A stretch of 64,000 bases of DNA from Anastrepha obliqua (GCF_027943255.1 NC_072893.1:126789784-126853783), one strand, 5' to 3'. Positions 21,200 through 34,929 are shown, numbered from the stretch's first letter. Notes: generated by a model not told the origin, from the letters alone. Numbers and translations: made by a program.

Positions 21200-22340
21200 A
21201 CAAAACATGTTTTGCTTTAATTTGAACACACGAACATGGTTATAACGCCATGTATGGTGGTTGAAAAAAATTTGAGTACCCGTCGAAATTGTATGTATTG
21301 TATGTACGAAAATGTAACCTACATTTCACATATTTGCTCACTCTAGTGACTTTACAACTCGCAAAATCTTTATCTTTCCTGCTTCAACCCAATAGTGATT
21401 GCTACCTTTAATATTATATTATATTTCAACAAACTTTCAGGCCTCTCAATCTTATATCCGCTTTATGCACAATGTCTTTACCACAAAAACAAAAACAAGC
21501 CAAAAAAAAAACCACACGAAACCTAATAACCCTCATGATTTCTCTATTAATTGGGATATCAGCGCTAATGTTTGGCATAAATTAAGATATAATTGAAGCA
21601 GCGAAACCATGACGACGCAGTTAAGGCCAACAGAACCATCCAATCAAAAACAAGAAGAAAAAAAAGAAAAAACAAGAAGAGCTAAAATTATTTGCGGCAA
21701 TGTAAGGCACAACCGCTGGAGGTCATGTAAAAAGTTTATGGTATCAAAACTTTTGCTGCAATAAAAAAACTGAAGAAGAAAAAGTATGCTGCCGCGCTCG
21801 CTCAGGCTGCCTACAATATCTTACGTGTAGCTGTTGTATAAAAGGGGTGTAAAAGTTTTCAAATCAGCTAGCAGCCGCTAAATGAAGTAGTAGATGTGGA
21901 AAAAATTTCAAACTTTTGCCAAGCCATCGACTGACTGTTGAGAGCTACTGAGTTGGTATGGCTTGCCATATTGCTGGTTTTGTTTTGGTATTCTTCTCTT
22001 TTTCTCACTTTCTGATTTCTACTCTCTGCTGATATGTGCTGTATCTGTCCTACGCTTAGCAATTGTCATTTGTTTGTCATCAACTAATTTGTTCGTAATT
22101 TATTTTGTCTTAAACAACTTCCGTAAATTGGGAGGATTCGCGCTTTCAATCGAAGTTTTTGCTTTTGGTGTTTTACGAAACTGCTTGCGATTGCTTCAGG
22201 CATGACAGAAAATGCAGTGGAAAATCTCAATGATTTGACGTAGTTGCCTGCTGCTTATTTGCTCTATGAATAGCTAGTTTAATTTTATTGTAATTGTTTT
22301 TTTTTTATTTTCGAGCAAACTGAGTTAGTTTTTGAAATAA
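21200..22340. other. Non-coding stretch, no gene seen
   Basis: AT-rich with short frames only. No repeat boundary recognised. Confidence 0.4.
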
Positions 22341-23320
22341 ATAAAAATGTTATCAGGGTTGCCATACATACATATTTTGCGGTGAAGAGCAGAAAGTATT
22401 TGTTTTATTTGGATAATAAAAAGAAAATAGTACGGAATTAAATCAAAAGAAGTTTTATAAATTTTATTATTATGTTAGTATTGCCAATAGGCGTAGGAGA
22501 AATTATTGGCGGAGCAGATTTTAGTACATTTTTCGAGAAATAAAAAAAAAGTTCTTTATTTTGTTATTAGTAATAACTAAAATTCGTTCAAATAAGAAAA
22601 TGGGAAAAATGTTCTGTTGGCAGGTTTGCCAAATAATTCTTTTTTATGAGTTTTACACATTTCGATTTTTATTCAAAACGTATTTTGAAAACGGTTGTTG
22701 TACTTAGAGGAATTATTGATGATTGGTAATTATAAAAAAGAAAAAAAATATAAGCAAAAATTAAATCGTTTTGTTACGGAAGTTTTTCCGAAGAGTTTCC
22801 ATCTGACTTTCTAATAACTTTGAGATTTCATCTTCGAGGTGAATATTACAAAATTGGAAGCAAATAATTTATTTTTACTTATTTTATCAGATAAATTCAA
22901 ATCATTTTGCAAATGAAAGATGGTAACACCCTTTATTTTTAATACTTTTTTTATACAAATACATTCATACATATATTCCATTCCAGTGTAGATATTAAAT
23001 ATTACAGTACATTAAATAGAAATTACTAGAAAGCATTTTAGTTGAAAGCCAGAAATAGAACATAACTTAAATTCAGAATTATGGTTGCCACATATTAACG
23101 AAATGTAAATAAATTCATTTCAAAAATTTATGCCAATTGAGCAAAGGTATTATATGCAAATTTTTCTAATCTTGGTAAATTTTTTACAATTATTTTTTCA
23201 GCAGGGTTGCCACCTAACTGAAATTAAATTTGAATGTATGTAATATTTGTCTTTGTGTATATGTCAAGATAACAAAAACTGAAAAAAATAAAATTATTTT
23301 GGTAGGGTTGCCACTAAATT
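22340..23320. repeat. Dispersed AGGGTTGCCAC boxes (inverse of the 51-kb array)
   Basis: GGTTGCCA-type boxes occur at 22354-22366, 23083-23092, 23203-23214 and 23303-23314, with weaker forms near 22621 and 22922. They are the reverse complement of the GTGGCAACCCT boxes at 51.2-52.2 kb. The sequence between boxes is AT-rich and not obviously repeated. Confidence 0.55.
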
Positions 23321-25916
23321 ATTTTCGACTAAAAATTATGAGTTCATTTTAAACAATTTAATTTTTTTTGTCAAACAAGTACTCGTCAGTGTCTATGATT
23401 CCCGTCAAAAGTGCAAAATGCAGCTTTCCCCTAATGTGCCACTACGCAGTCATGAACAAAATTTACGTTATGTGAACCCATTAAAGCACTCATACTCAAG
23501 TTACTCATGCATATTTGAAGAAAGTACTTAAGTGAATTATAGAAGACTATAAATATAATTAATATAAACATGGAATAATAAAACTGAAAACAGAAAATTC
23601 AGTTCAAAAAGCTTCTAAGATTCTAAACACTCGCTAGCTTGCCTCCACGGTGTATGAGTAACATTTCATTTTCCTTTGTTGTTTTACATACCCGTCTTTC
23701 AAACAAACTTGCAATGCCAACATAAAACAAAGTGGCACTTAGTCTTCGCACTGCATTCTACAACAAACTGTTGCTCATACCCTGCCTCATATCCTTACTG
23801 ACGACACTTCACCAATTTGTTGACTTTATTTAAGCAGTGCGAGAATTGCTCGTTGACAACACGGAGTGGTTTACACCTGCTTGAAATATCAAGGTAAAGG
23901 CGACGCCAGCGACGACGACCGCAAGAAGTAATCGACAGTGCAGCAGATAGACAGCAGCAACTAGCGCAATGACAAGGACACACACGAGCAACAGCAAAAT
24001 GCCAAAGCAAACAAACAAATGGGCGAATGCAAAAAAAAGAACACAAAAAAAAAAGTAAAAATGAATGAATGCATGTGGAAAGCGGCGCGTGAGGCGCTAA
24101 GAAGATGGCAAAGTACTGGGACAGGAAAAGCATGAAATGCATTAATCTATAGCAGCTCATAAATTTTAAAGTGTGCACTTCCGCGAAAAGCAAAAAGTAG
24201 ACGAGAAGGCATGAATTGGAGTAGAGAAAAGGGTTGCAGCATACCGAAAAATATCTACGAAGGAAGCTACGACCATGTAGTGTAGCGTGCGCCACAATTG
24301 AAAGGAAGGCCAGCAGCGTGCCCAACGGCAACTTCGAAGGACTGCAACGGCAACCTTGTCGTCTTAGCTTCCTGGCTGACAGAAGTTTTCAATTCACTGC
24401 TTTAAGTTAAGCACTTTTGTGCGCTGATGCTGTTGCAGTTGCCACGCGAATATGTAAGTAATTTTATAACTTTTATAAGAATCAAAAAGTAACTATGGAA
24501 GATCCAAAGGGAAGGGATAATACATTTATAATGAATTGCATATTTTTATAAGAAAGCGAGCAAAATAACGAGCTGCGCTTATTAAGCTGTGATGCGGATT
24601 TAATGAATTGTCATAAATGCAAAGGCTTCCATACAAAATAATTATAAAGATATGGGGTTTGGTTTGCTATCTGCTGAAATTGAAAAGCGAAAGAGCTCAA
24701 ATTGTATCAGTAACTTTCCCTATCATAAGAGGGTATAACTTGTGAAAATCGTTGATACCGACCGACTCTAGCTTATAGCTGCCATCCAATTGTTAATTTA
24801 GGGGATTTCTTCAAACATATCTCTCACTTTTGTATCTACCAATCTGAATATACACTCACAGGTTACTAAATAATTAAGATATATAATTTGTGAAATTCAC
24901 TAATATTGGCAGGCTGTAGCTTATATCTTCCATACAAAAGGATTGCTCAGGAACTATACGCAGCGTGAAAGGACGATAATTGGAGAAAGATTAGCCGTAT
25001 TTAACTTATAGCTCTCTGTTCAGATGCATCTGTTTCACCTTCCAAGCATTTTTATTGCCCATAATACGCTTTTAATTTCAAACCTTTAAATACCGCTTAC
25101 AACAGCGCGACATCCTTACATGCCCATTTTTAATTTTCTTTACATTTCATCTGCATATTCTCTGCCTTTCATACGTTTTTTTTCTACTTACTTCTTTCTC
25201 CCTGAGTATTAATTAAAGAAACGAGTTTGTGGACAGAAATTATATCTGCTTTGAACTAAAAAGCAAAAGAAAAAGAAAGAGAAAGAAACGCAAAGGCAAA
25301 CTCAAGTTAAATAAATTTCAACAGGTAAAGGAGCTAATTTGCTAAAGAACCAATTAAAATTTGAATCTTATTAGGTTTGAATTACTATTTAACGCCTTTT
25401 TGACGGTTGACTCTTGCATGGCGCATAAGTACGGATGGCTAAAGAGCACAAAAGAACGTCTAATGAGATGCAAAATATTTTCAATTTGTGTGGGCATTTA
25501 GTGGTAGCCGCCTTGCTTGAATCTAAACGGGCAGCTTCAATTTAGTTTCCTCTGCAAGCACTTAAAGGTGGTATCACCCGGCGTGAAAGTGATGCCTGCT
25601 TGCCGTGAATGTCATCTGCTTTGCCACTTCCACATGATCGCTTCAACGTACTGCCTTTAGTGGGATGTTAGAGATGTACTGCAGTGTAAACAAAATAAGT
25701 GATTACGAAAAGTACACAAAAATATGGCAGCTGTAGATTAAAGACTTGCCAGAGAGGGTTTCAAAATAAAATAAAAAAAAAAAACAAAAGAAAATGGGAC
25801 TTAAACTGCAAATGAAAGATTTGCTTATTTAGTCAGAAAAGGTGTGAAGATTTTGAAAACAGACGAAAAAATTCCAAAAATCTACAAAGTAAACTCAAGA
25901 AAAAATATAAAATAAA
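23320..25916. other. Non-coding stretch; weak ancient repeat near 24.75-25.02 kb
   Basis: CTAGCTTATAGCTGCCAT (24768), TGTAGCTTATATCTTCCATA (24915) and AACTTATAGCTCTCTG (25003) are three diverged copies of one segment, probably an old element fragment. The 178-codon minus frame at 23795-24331 has no family signature and arises opposite A-rich sequence. Confidence 0.35.
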
Positions 25917-26308
25917 TAGGTTTGCTTTTCGAAATGTTCATTCAAATATAAAATAATTATTAATTATTCTCTATATTTGGAAAAAAATTCCTCTTTTGAA
26001 GTTTTTTTTCCAAATGTTCATTCAATTAAAAATTATTTATTAATTGTTTTTATCTTCGGAAAAAGTATTTCCCTCTGTTTGGAAAAAAATCCCTCTAATC
26101 AATTTTTTTTTCGAAATGTTCCCTCAAACATGAATTAATTATTAATTGGCTTCGTTTTCATATAAAAGCATTTCTCTGTATTCGAAAAAAAACTCCCTCT
26201 TTTTAAGTTGGGTTATTTACTGGTTTTGTCTTCGGAGAAAATATTTCCCTATATTTGAAAAAAAAATTCCTTTCATTTTTTTTTTTTTGTAAACGTTCAG
26301 TGAAATAT

Positions 26309-27732
26309 TTTTTTTAAAAACTTTATTTTGTATTCTGTCTATACTTACAATTTTTAGAAGACATTTTACAAATATTTGGTTACATCTAAGAGTGGCTTTG
26401 ATTTTAGTATTAAAGGTATATTTCCCGTAAAATATCCTTTCTAATAATTAATTCAATGTTTTATAGATGGCTCTTGGACGAGCTGAATTGGTGTTTTTCT
26501 TTTCAACCTTAAAAAGACACATGATGGTGACATGAGGGTAGAGGCCAGTTCATTTGGGTGCGATTGAAGTCGATTTCGGTATTTACTGGTTACATTTTGT
26601 ATTTCCTCTTTTATTGAAGGGATGTCTAAGTCCCGATGAATTTGGGCATTTGTCACGTACCACGGAGCGTTGACTAGGGTGCGTAGAGTCTTGGATTGGA
26701 AACGCTGCAGGATTTCCAAGTTTGAATTTGACGCAGTACCCCACAGTTGGATTCCGTAAGTCCAGACTGGTTTTATCACAGATTTGTAGAGGATAAGTTT
26801 GTTGTCCATTGAGAGGCTGGATTTGCGGTTTAGCAGCCAGTACATATTACGAAATATTAAACCTAGAGCTTTCCTTTTTGTAAAGATATGCGTTTTCCAC
26901 GTAAGCCGTTTATCCAAATGAATGCCTAGATATTTAGCACTATCACATTGCGGAATTGGAATACGGTTTAAGTTGATTTGTGGGCAGGTGGTTCTTTTTG
27001 TGGTAAAGGTTACGTGTTGAGATTTTTGTTCGTTTACTTTCAACCGCCAGCTCCGGAGCCATTTGGAGATTTTATTTTTGCTTATTTGGAGCATATAAGA
27101 GGCTTTTACGGGATCCACTGCTGTCGCCATAATAGCGGTGTCATCGGCAAAAGTGCCAGTTAGTACACCTTTTGTGATTGGCAGATCGTATGTAAAAATT
27201 AAGTACAGGATTGGACCTTGTGGGACCCCAGCTTTAATTTGTTGGAAATTGGAAATTTCATTTTCGTAATTTACGTAGAACATGCGTTGGTTTAGATATG
27301 ATTTAAGGAGCAAATAGGTATTTAGTGGTAATTTCTTTTTTATTTTAAAGAGAAGGCCTTGGTGCCACACTCGGTCGACGGCTTGTGATATGTCCCTGAA
27401 AACTGCTGAACAGATTTGTTTTCGGTCGAGCGCTGTTTGTATTTTTTCGACAAGTCTATGGACTTGCTCCATTGTCGAATGCTCATTCCTGAAACCAAAC
27501 TGATGTTTCGGAATTATTTGTTTGCGTTCGATAAAAACCATTAAACGTTTAAGGAAGATCTTTTCAAAAACTTTTGACAGTATTGGTAGAAGACTAATAG
27601 GGCGATAGGATTTCATTTCATCGCCTGGTTTTCCTGTCTTGAGCACCATTTTAATTTCTGCTATTTTCCATTGAGCTGGGAAAATGTTTCTGGTTAATCA
27701 CGCATTAAACAAATGGGTAATGAAATTATAGG
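26309..27732 (-). mobile_element. 5'-truncated Jockey-clade LINE with 14-bp target site duplication
   Basis: The element lies on the minus strand; its A-rich 3' end is at 26309 and an AATAAA-type signal is just inside. GTTCAGTGAAATAT occurs on both sides (26295-26308 and 27733-27746). This variant differs from other array units, which read GTTCATTCAAATAT, so the duplication is unlikely to be a repeat-unit coincidence. Length 1424 bp. Confidence 0.9.
26453..27732 (-). pseudogene. Jockey-type reverse transcriptase, C-terminal ~427 codons, one stop
   Basis: Reverse transcriptase used for target-primed insertion. The frame runs from the 5' truncation point. A TGA lies at the position following THLFNA, after which 398 codons are open from 27649. 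Motifs: KPGDEMKSYRPISLLP; QFGFRNEHSTMEQ (fingers); FRDISQAVDRVWH (motif A, catalytic Asp kept); GVPQGPILYLIF (motif B); FADDTA (motif C, both Asp kept); YLGIHLDKRLTWKTH (thumb); KPVWTYGIQLWGTAS and NAPWYVTN near the end. The catalytic core looks intact. N-terminal endonuclease and ORF1 are missing through truncation. Confidence 0.92.
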
Positions 27733-28269
27733 GTTCAGTGAAATATAAAATAATTATTAACTACCCTCTGTATGTGAAAAAAACTCCCCAATTTTTAAGT
27801 TTGTTTTTGAAAAAGTTCATTCAATTAAAAATTAATTATTACTTGGTTTTACCTTCAGAAATGTATTTTCCTTTGTTCGCAAAAAAAAAATTTCCTGTAT
27901 TTAAGTTTGTTTTTCGAAACGTTCATTCAAACATAAAATAATTACTAATTATTCCCTGTATTTGAAAAAAATTCCCTCTTTTTAAGTTTATTTTTCGCAA
28001 TGTTCATTCAATTAAAAATTAGTTATTAATTGTTTTTATCTTCGGAAAAAGTGAAATAGAGGGAACTATTTAAATTGGGTTTTCGAAATGTTCATTCAAT
28101 TAAAAATTATTATTGTTATTGGTTTTATCTTCGGAAAAAGTGTTTGCATCTGTTTGGAAAAAATCCCTCTATTTACGTTTTTTTTTTTAAATATTCCTTC
28201 AAGCATGAATTAACTATTCGTTGGTTTTGTTTTCGGGGAAAGTATTTCCCTATATTTGCAATCTCTTTT

Positions 28270-31000
28270 AATTTTTTTTCTCTATTTAAAAGACTTCCTA
28301 CTTCTATTAAAAATTTATTTATGACATATTTTTTATAGCCTTAATTTTTTTTATTCAAATTATTTTGCTTTCAATAATTTTTTCCATCACTTTTTATTAG
28401 AAACCTGTTTTTGACACTCCCTTTGCACGTAAAATTAGAGTAAAGGGTATTAATTTGTCTTGCGCTCGAAAAAAAGTATTTTCCTCTACTTAAAATATAT
28501 TTTTTTCATCCATCTTTTTTAATTGTTTTTCCCTTCTTTCTTCTATTTAACTATTTCTTTTGTTTTTGTTATTTAATTTCTGCTCTTAAGCTCTTTTTAA
28601 AAATTTGCAAGTTTCTTCTGTACTCCAGATGCATGCCGTACAGTTTCCGATGGAAATGCGCAAAAATATGCTACACTCAGTAGCAAGTATTTGTGTTTTC
28701 ATGGCTTTTGTTGTTTTCTTTTGGTTTTGGTGTCTTTGTTTTTGCACATTACTTTCGCTAGCTGCCACACATCAATCAAAAATATCGCAATTCAAGCGTC
28801 CCAGCTCAAAGTGATGCTTGCTACACCGCAAACGTATTGTGCATAAGATGAGATGAGCATAAAATGAACAATAACAACTGTAGCAACAGCAGCAGCATTA
28901 GCAAACAGTAAAAGTACATAAGCTAGTTTTTCGAAGCTCGCACCGAAAGCTACAAATAAACAATATGCTGCCACATAACTGGCACACACCGCCCACGCCC
29001 GAGACCTAAGCATTATAGCTCCGCTAAAAGTCGAAGCGATTTCATAAATTTTGCCACAGCATTCAGCACACATGCAATCACAGAGACAGCGGCATATAGC
29101 AGCATGTAAACACAATGCTGCTGCCACCACAAATTGGATACCCGCCAATGCCAATGCGGCGAGAAATGCAATATTGCAGTTTAGTGAGCGGCAGCAGGGC
29201 GTACACTCTGACATACAACCTAATAGCAATGCATTTGCAGTTTGCGGGTGCTCTTCGTATTTATATTTGTTTTTGCAGCTACGCTTTGGTGCCACTTACA
29301 GGCGCTAGCGTTTTGACAGAAACGCTACCACGACGCCTTGTCAGCATATCAATGGCCGCAATACATACGCAGATGAGTGCTGCTTACACGCCATAGTTGC
29401 CAGTGCGCGAGGGTGCCTGCAGTTAGATACTAGTTTGTTGTTGTTGTGTTCTGTGCGTGTAGAAATTTAAATATGAGTAGATCTATTTACATGGGGGTCT
29501 TGTGCATATAATGCATGATGACAGGACGTACGTATGTGTGTGTGGGTAATCGCATTTCCATTTTTCATGTAATTCGACGATGCGAGGTTGCCGCATACAA
29601 ATGCGAACTATTGTAATTTGGTTTTGTGTTTTGCAATTTGCCAGCAGCATTTGGAGCAGTGAATCTGCTGACTATGCAAATATGGGGAATTTTTGAGTTT
29701 ATTGCGTGAAGGGCGGTTCAAATTTATGGAATCGCTACGCATGCACTAATGCGCTGGGTTTATTTTGTGCATTTGGAGTGAGTAAAAATTTTTAAGTTTC
29801 CCGCGTTTGTTAGAGGGTTTGTGATATGCAGGCACAACTTTGGAGTTCTTATTCAGTCTCAGTACTGAATTTAAGCATATGGTGCGTTATGAGCCAGGAG
29901 TGGCTACGGCCAAGTCTGTGCCGAATTTCATGTGACTATCTCTATTTTCTTCATAGTTATGCTAGTTCTTCGCGGGTAGCTCATGCACAGTCTTCCTATA
30001 ATCAATTTCCACTTTCGAGCAGCCACTAAAGTGAAACCTCTCTTGGTCAGACACTCACCTTCAGCCAACTTTTGTCTGTCCAAGATAGATGCCCACTCAA
30101 AAGAGAGTAATTGCTTCCGATACATATGATTTGGTATAGAAAACAGTTTGCACTCAAGGTAGTTGCCCGACTAGTAGAAGTGCCCTTTAGGAGAGGTTAC
30201 ACTGTATTTGATTATAGACATTTAGTAAACAAAGCTTGACTCTCACAGTGAATTCTAAAAGATTATTTTGCTGTAAAAGAATCTTAGCCAAAGAGCAGCT
30301 ATCGTAGGCTGCCCATTGAGTCTGAAAGATGCTACAGTAGCCTGGTGGGCTGATTCTCGTGTCTTCTTCTTCTTCATTGACGCGATAACCACTTAAGCGA
30401 TTTTGGTCGAGTCTAACAAAACTACTTGAGCACACCAAGTGAAGCTAAGTCCTTCTCCAACCCAGAGGAGGCCTTACTCTTCCTCTGCTACCATCAGCTG
30501 ATGCTGGATGGAATACGATGCAGGATAGATCGGTGTATGTAAGTGCGTAAAGTTCTTGATTATCATTCACTTGGGAGTGGTCAGGATGATTCTTCCGCAT
30601 ACGGTCCAAGCAACTCACAACTTCCGAGCTTCGCCAAAGTATCCAAGCGTGCTAATGTGAGAAGGCGAAGTAACCCAGGCAAATTTGGTTGTGCGCTCGG
30701 TTTGTGATCCGTCACGTAAAACTCGCCCCCCAATGAAAAACAACACAAAGCCTTGGAAAAGCATGCGAGTCACGTGTCTAGTGAAAGTTATTTTGTCACT
30801 ATCCGGCATGTCATTAAGGTTTGAAGTCTTGTCGCAGACCACTGCGCAACAATCTTTCCGCGGCAATCGGGTCTATCATATCAAAATGACTTAGGCAGTG
30901 TCCAAAAATTGACGAATAGTCATGAATTCTAAAGGCAGTGCATATTAGTGCCGAATTCGAGAGAGTTTTGCTACCAGTTCCTCTGAAGGATTCTTATACA
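28270..31000. other. Non-coding stretch, no gene supported
   Basis: A 167-codon minus frame (28792-29295) could encode a Cys/Ala-rich protein with several hydrophobic stretches. It lies in a locally GC-richer block with GCAGCA repeats, and I recognise no family, so I do not call it a gene. 30615-30900 is moderately GC-rich and coding-like on both strands but unassigned; it may be an old element fragment. Confidence 0.3.
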
Positions 31001-31180
31001 ATACCCTTTATTGGGTGTTTGGTCGAGCTGCTCCTCCAATTTATTGTGTCTTGATATTTTTCCACAAATGAACAGCTTTAAGCCGACTACGAACGGTAGA
31101 TGGCTTTCATGAGAAGCTCTTTCATGGCAGAAATACACACGGAGGCTTGCCATTGCCTACCGAGAGGCGACTGCTATGAA
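31000..31180 (-). mobile_element. Fragment of a tRNA-derived SINE (body and tail)
   Basis: Its reverse complement contains TCTCGGTAGGCAATGGCAAGC, TTTCTGCCATGAAAGAGCTT, CTACCGTTCGTAGTCGGCTT, CATTTGTGGAA and AGCTCGACCAAACACCCAA. These match in order the body of the full SINE at 44520-44850. The tRNA-like head is absent. Confidence 0.75.
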
Positions 31181-34100
31181 ATTCGTGTCATTATGCAATT
31201 TTTAAGCTTTTAGAACAAAATTGTTATTCCTGAGGGCTTCAGTCTCGACGCCTGAAATTTGAAATTTGTCATATTGCGCTGGCCTCAAATGCGCGGTATT
31301 CATGTACAGGCACTTTGATGTACAAAAGCCATTCAAAATGTTCGCTTTAATACAAATCACTAAATCAAATCAACACTTGAATGATATGAAATTTATACCA
31401 ACAAGGCTGCACATTCCCACACATAAATTCTAAGCTTGTGACAACCGGAGGACGCTTTGACGCATTTGATGTATTGTTGTTGTTGCATTTGTATATCCCT
31501 TAGGCGGATTCGTGCACTTGTGTGCACTTCCGTGGCGCACTTATATATTTTATGTGTCCGGCTGTGTTGTGTTTCCTGCGCGCTCTTCCTTCACCACTCG
31601 ACTGGGATTGCCGTTTGTAAATCCAAAGGATTTCCGATTGCCAGACAATGCGTTACGTAGAGCGGTAGTGCGAAGGAAGCGAACATCGTACGGCGTTGGG
31701 GGATGGTGGAAAAACAAGGATACTGCGCTAAGTTGTGTGGAATTAAAACAAAATTTTCCATAGCTGCGAAGCACAGCACCGCTTCACAGTTACACTACAC
31801 GAAAGAGACGCCACTACTATTTACTTCCGACATTTATTTAATCCTATAGATTTTCCTAATCTTCCACAAGCTTCATGTCTACTTCTTTCGTCAAAAACCA
31901 CCACAGCAAACTTTAATAACCAGCAGATTATAGATGATCAAAAATAAGTAATAAGTGGGTGGACTCCTTGGCTCAAGGAGCGTTGCGTAAGTTCGAATGA
32001 TACGCAACTTGGCCAGAGGATATCACGAATGAATACAATGAAGGTGGGTGGGCCACACGTAGAGGCAATACCACTGTTTCAGCAAGCTTAGACTATGAAG
32101 ACGCAACTACGCTCAACTATGCTCAGCTACGAAGATACCACGAAGCTCCCTAAGAAAATAATGAAGGCGCGGACGTCTCCCGCAAAAGTAGTAAATAGTA
32201 AAAGGAGAGGGAAGGCGCGAGTGGTCGTGACTTTCTGCGGGTGGAGCAAAGGTAAAGGCAGTCTTGAGCGGGACTTCGGTAAAACTTCACTAGAATAAGA
32301 CGACAAAGCGCTAACTACAAAAGTTGAGGCTCTCTGTAGGAAAATGAGGGTAGATTATAAGGGCGCCGAGTAGCACGAGAAAGAAACGACTGGCGCGCTT
32401 TGTAAAGCTCGGCCAAAATCGCTTAAGCAGTTATCGCGCCACTCAAGATGTATAAAGCTTTACAATAAATGTGTTTACTTTGACTCAAAAAAGTGAATGA
32501 GATAAATTTAACTCAAATAAGCACACTGACCCGAAATAAATCGATCTTATGACATTTGAGGCTGGCTAAGAAAAAACAACCGAATCCCCGTAAAGACGCC
32601 AGCTTCTCGAGCTCCGGGGTTAGATAAGCAAAGATTTGTACGGTCAACGTAGCTTATCTTGAATAAACCCCCTATATGGAAGGAAATTGACTCCATGAAC
32701 TTTCTAGATGTATAATCAAACAACAATTGCGTGATGATCTTACCTCGACTAATCGCGATGCGTAGAAAGAAAACAGTTTTAGGGGCCGCGAACTAAAACT
32801 GATCAAGTGCGCCTTAGTAAAATTTACACTACGCCAAACTTTCCATTATTTCTTCCAATTTTGGCTCGCCGTAAGACAAGCACGAACTCACTTTGTCTTT
32901 TTGCAAGCTCTGGCTTAGTTATCAGTCATCACACATTCGCATGAGGCTTTGCAATAATGCTTTGCCCACCACTGGCAACAAAAGCAGGAAACGGTAACTG
33001 ACTCACAATAAAGAGTAGTTGGATATGCAAGCAAGAGTTTGGAAATGGAAAATACAAAAGCATTCATTATTGCTTTACTGGTGACAAATATACCAAAAAT
33101 ACTGTGCAAGACTATTTCAAACACCCACAGGGAGGACAGACATACAGCCGATGAAGCTCTAATAGCTGTCAGGTGTTTCAGTTGTGGTGCTAGTCACTCA
33201 TTCGTATACAATTAAGAGCAGAGTATCGTGAGCAGAAAAAATCAAAAGAACAAATAAACCGAAGGAGTGTAAGATAGGTACGATTGGGAACAAGCAGAAA
33301 GCCAGTAGCAAAATTAGTTGGATCTGTAAAGGAATAATTGCGAAGATTAAGTTACATTTGCTCCACTTTTTCCTAAAATAAGGACGCAATAAGGAATATG
33401 TATGGAGCGTTGCTCAAAGTAAGGGATACCAACAGCAAAAGAGGAGTCAAGAGTATTTGAGTGCAGACCGTGAGCAGAAACTTGGCAGTCACCAACATGA
33501 GGCCCAGCAAGTATTTGTTCGATTTTCTTTTCTAATAAGCTGTGCGGTGCTTGATGGTAGTCTTCAAACGGAAGACTCTACTAGTTGTTGGTTGTTTCTA
33601 AGAATCTTTTAATTGACAAAAATACACTTAGAAAATACTATTGTCTGGCAAGAGCTGACCGTTATTAGGAATTATTTCTTTGGTTCAGTTTGAGGTTTTA
33701 CGACTACATTGAGAATCAAACCCATCATCAGTCGAATAGTACAAACCCCATTCGCTACAACGCACTATGAGTCAGACTATATTTATAGACACCTCTAACT
33801 CCTAGTTGGAGCATAGGGCGCGCACAACACCCCTTCGCGATTGTGCAAGTGCTCCGGGTTCATTTCAAGTATTATTCAAAGACCTCATTTCCGCTTCAGT
33901 TGAACGACGCCAGTTGGTTCGTGGTCCGCCTACGTGGTCCGTCTACGTGGTATGGCCGTGCTGTTGCCATTTCCTTCTGTGGATTTCACTTGCCACATTG
34001 GATGGATTCGCCTTCATCATTAATTCGGTGTTAGATTTCGAGGTCAAAAGCTCCTTAAAACAATGTTTTCCCCTACAGTTGGTGTTACGTTACTGGAACG

Positions 34101-34430
34101 AGCCGGATTTATATTCGGCTAAGGACTGTCACTGCAGCAACATTTCCCTTACTTGTTTTTGCTGCTATAACAGCAACTACGACAACAACAACAACAACAA
34201 TATAAATCTCTTAAAAGTGGCATAGATCGCCAGAAATCACGTTCTGAAATTGTTTTAACTGACTAGACTATCTTATTATGTGTTAATAAAGGTAAGTAAG
34301 CCCAAGTCTCAAGTACGTTAATGAAATATTGCATGCTGATAGATACCCAAACTTTGAAATTCGTTGGGTATCAGGATTTGATTTTCTTGCAAATTATCAT
34401 TTTATTGCTTACTATGAGCTATAGGTCTTC
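31180..34430. other. Non-coding stretch with unassigned GC-richer blocks
   Basis: 32350-32460 (AACGACTGGCGCGCTTTGTA and following) reads as ...RNDWRALCKARPKS, which may be the end of an old retrotransposon frame; low support. 33806-34225 is an open plus frame ending in a CAA microsatellite (34181-34200) with no recognisable family. Nothing else seen. Confidence 0.3.
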
Positions 34431-34890
34431 TACTGACTATTTTTCTTCAAGAATTTGTTTTTATTTTTGTAATTTTCATAATTTTGTTTAATATTTAAGA
34501 TGAAAAAAAACTAAGATTTTGAAATTTTTTATTTATTAATTTTCTTTGTTTTGTTTTGTTTAATTTGTTTATTTTTTTGTGTTTTTTTATATTTTTTAAT
34601 TTCCTATTTTTATTTATTTATTTTTTTTATTCATTATGTTTAATATTTTTATTTTTTATTTTTTGTTATTTTTTTAATATTTTTTAAATTGACATTTGTT
34701 TTTGGCATTTTTTATTTATTGGTTTTCTCTTTTTATTATCTTTAATTTTAAATTTTTTTTTTTTAGTTTTATTTTTTGTTTGGTTTATTTTACTATATTT
34801 TTATTATCTTTATTATGTTTAAGTTTTTATTTTTTTTTTGTTTCTTTTTATGCTATTTTTTAAATTTATTTTTATTTTTGATATTTTTGT
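34430..34890. repeat. T-rich low-complexity tract
   Basis: Almost entirely TTTATT/TTTTTAT permutations on the plus strand. No coding or structural signal. Confidence 0.8.
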
Positions 34891-34929
34891 GGGCATTTAT
34901 GTCTCGTATTCTCTGTTGACTAGTTGAAA

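Larger units (their letters stand above)
25917..28270. repeat. AT-rich tandem array with alternating unit types, split by a LINE
   Basis: Units of roughly 80-105 bp start at TTTTTCGAAATGTTCATTCAA. Three types follow that start: ATATAAAATAATTATTAATTA (type A), TTAAAAATTATTTATTAATT then TTTTATCTTCGGAAAAAG (type B), and ACATGAATTAATTATTAATT (type C). Order seen: A 25934, B 26013, C 26115, then after the LINE A 27733, B 27810, A 27916, B 27996, B 28083, C 28190. Each ends in TATTTCCCTCTATTTGG-like sequence. Confidence 0.8.

Noticed and set aside
23795..24331. 178-codon minus frame, Cys-rich and hydrophobic
   Set aside because: No domain, no homology recognised, and its Phe/Leu richness is explained by A-rich plus-strand sequence.
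28792..29295. 167-codon minus frame with several hydrophobic stretches that could pass for a membrane protein
   Set aside because: Local GC-rich GCAGCA repeats lengthen frames on both strands; no family signature or splice context.
33806..34225. 139-codon plus frame ending in poly-Asn
   Set aside because: The Asn run is a CAA microsatellite and the rest lacks any signature.
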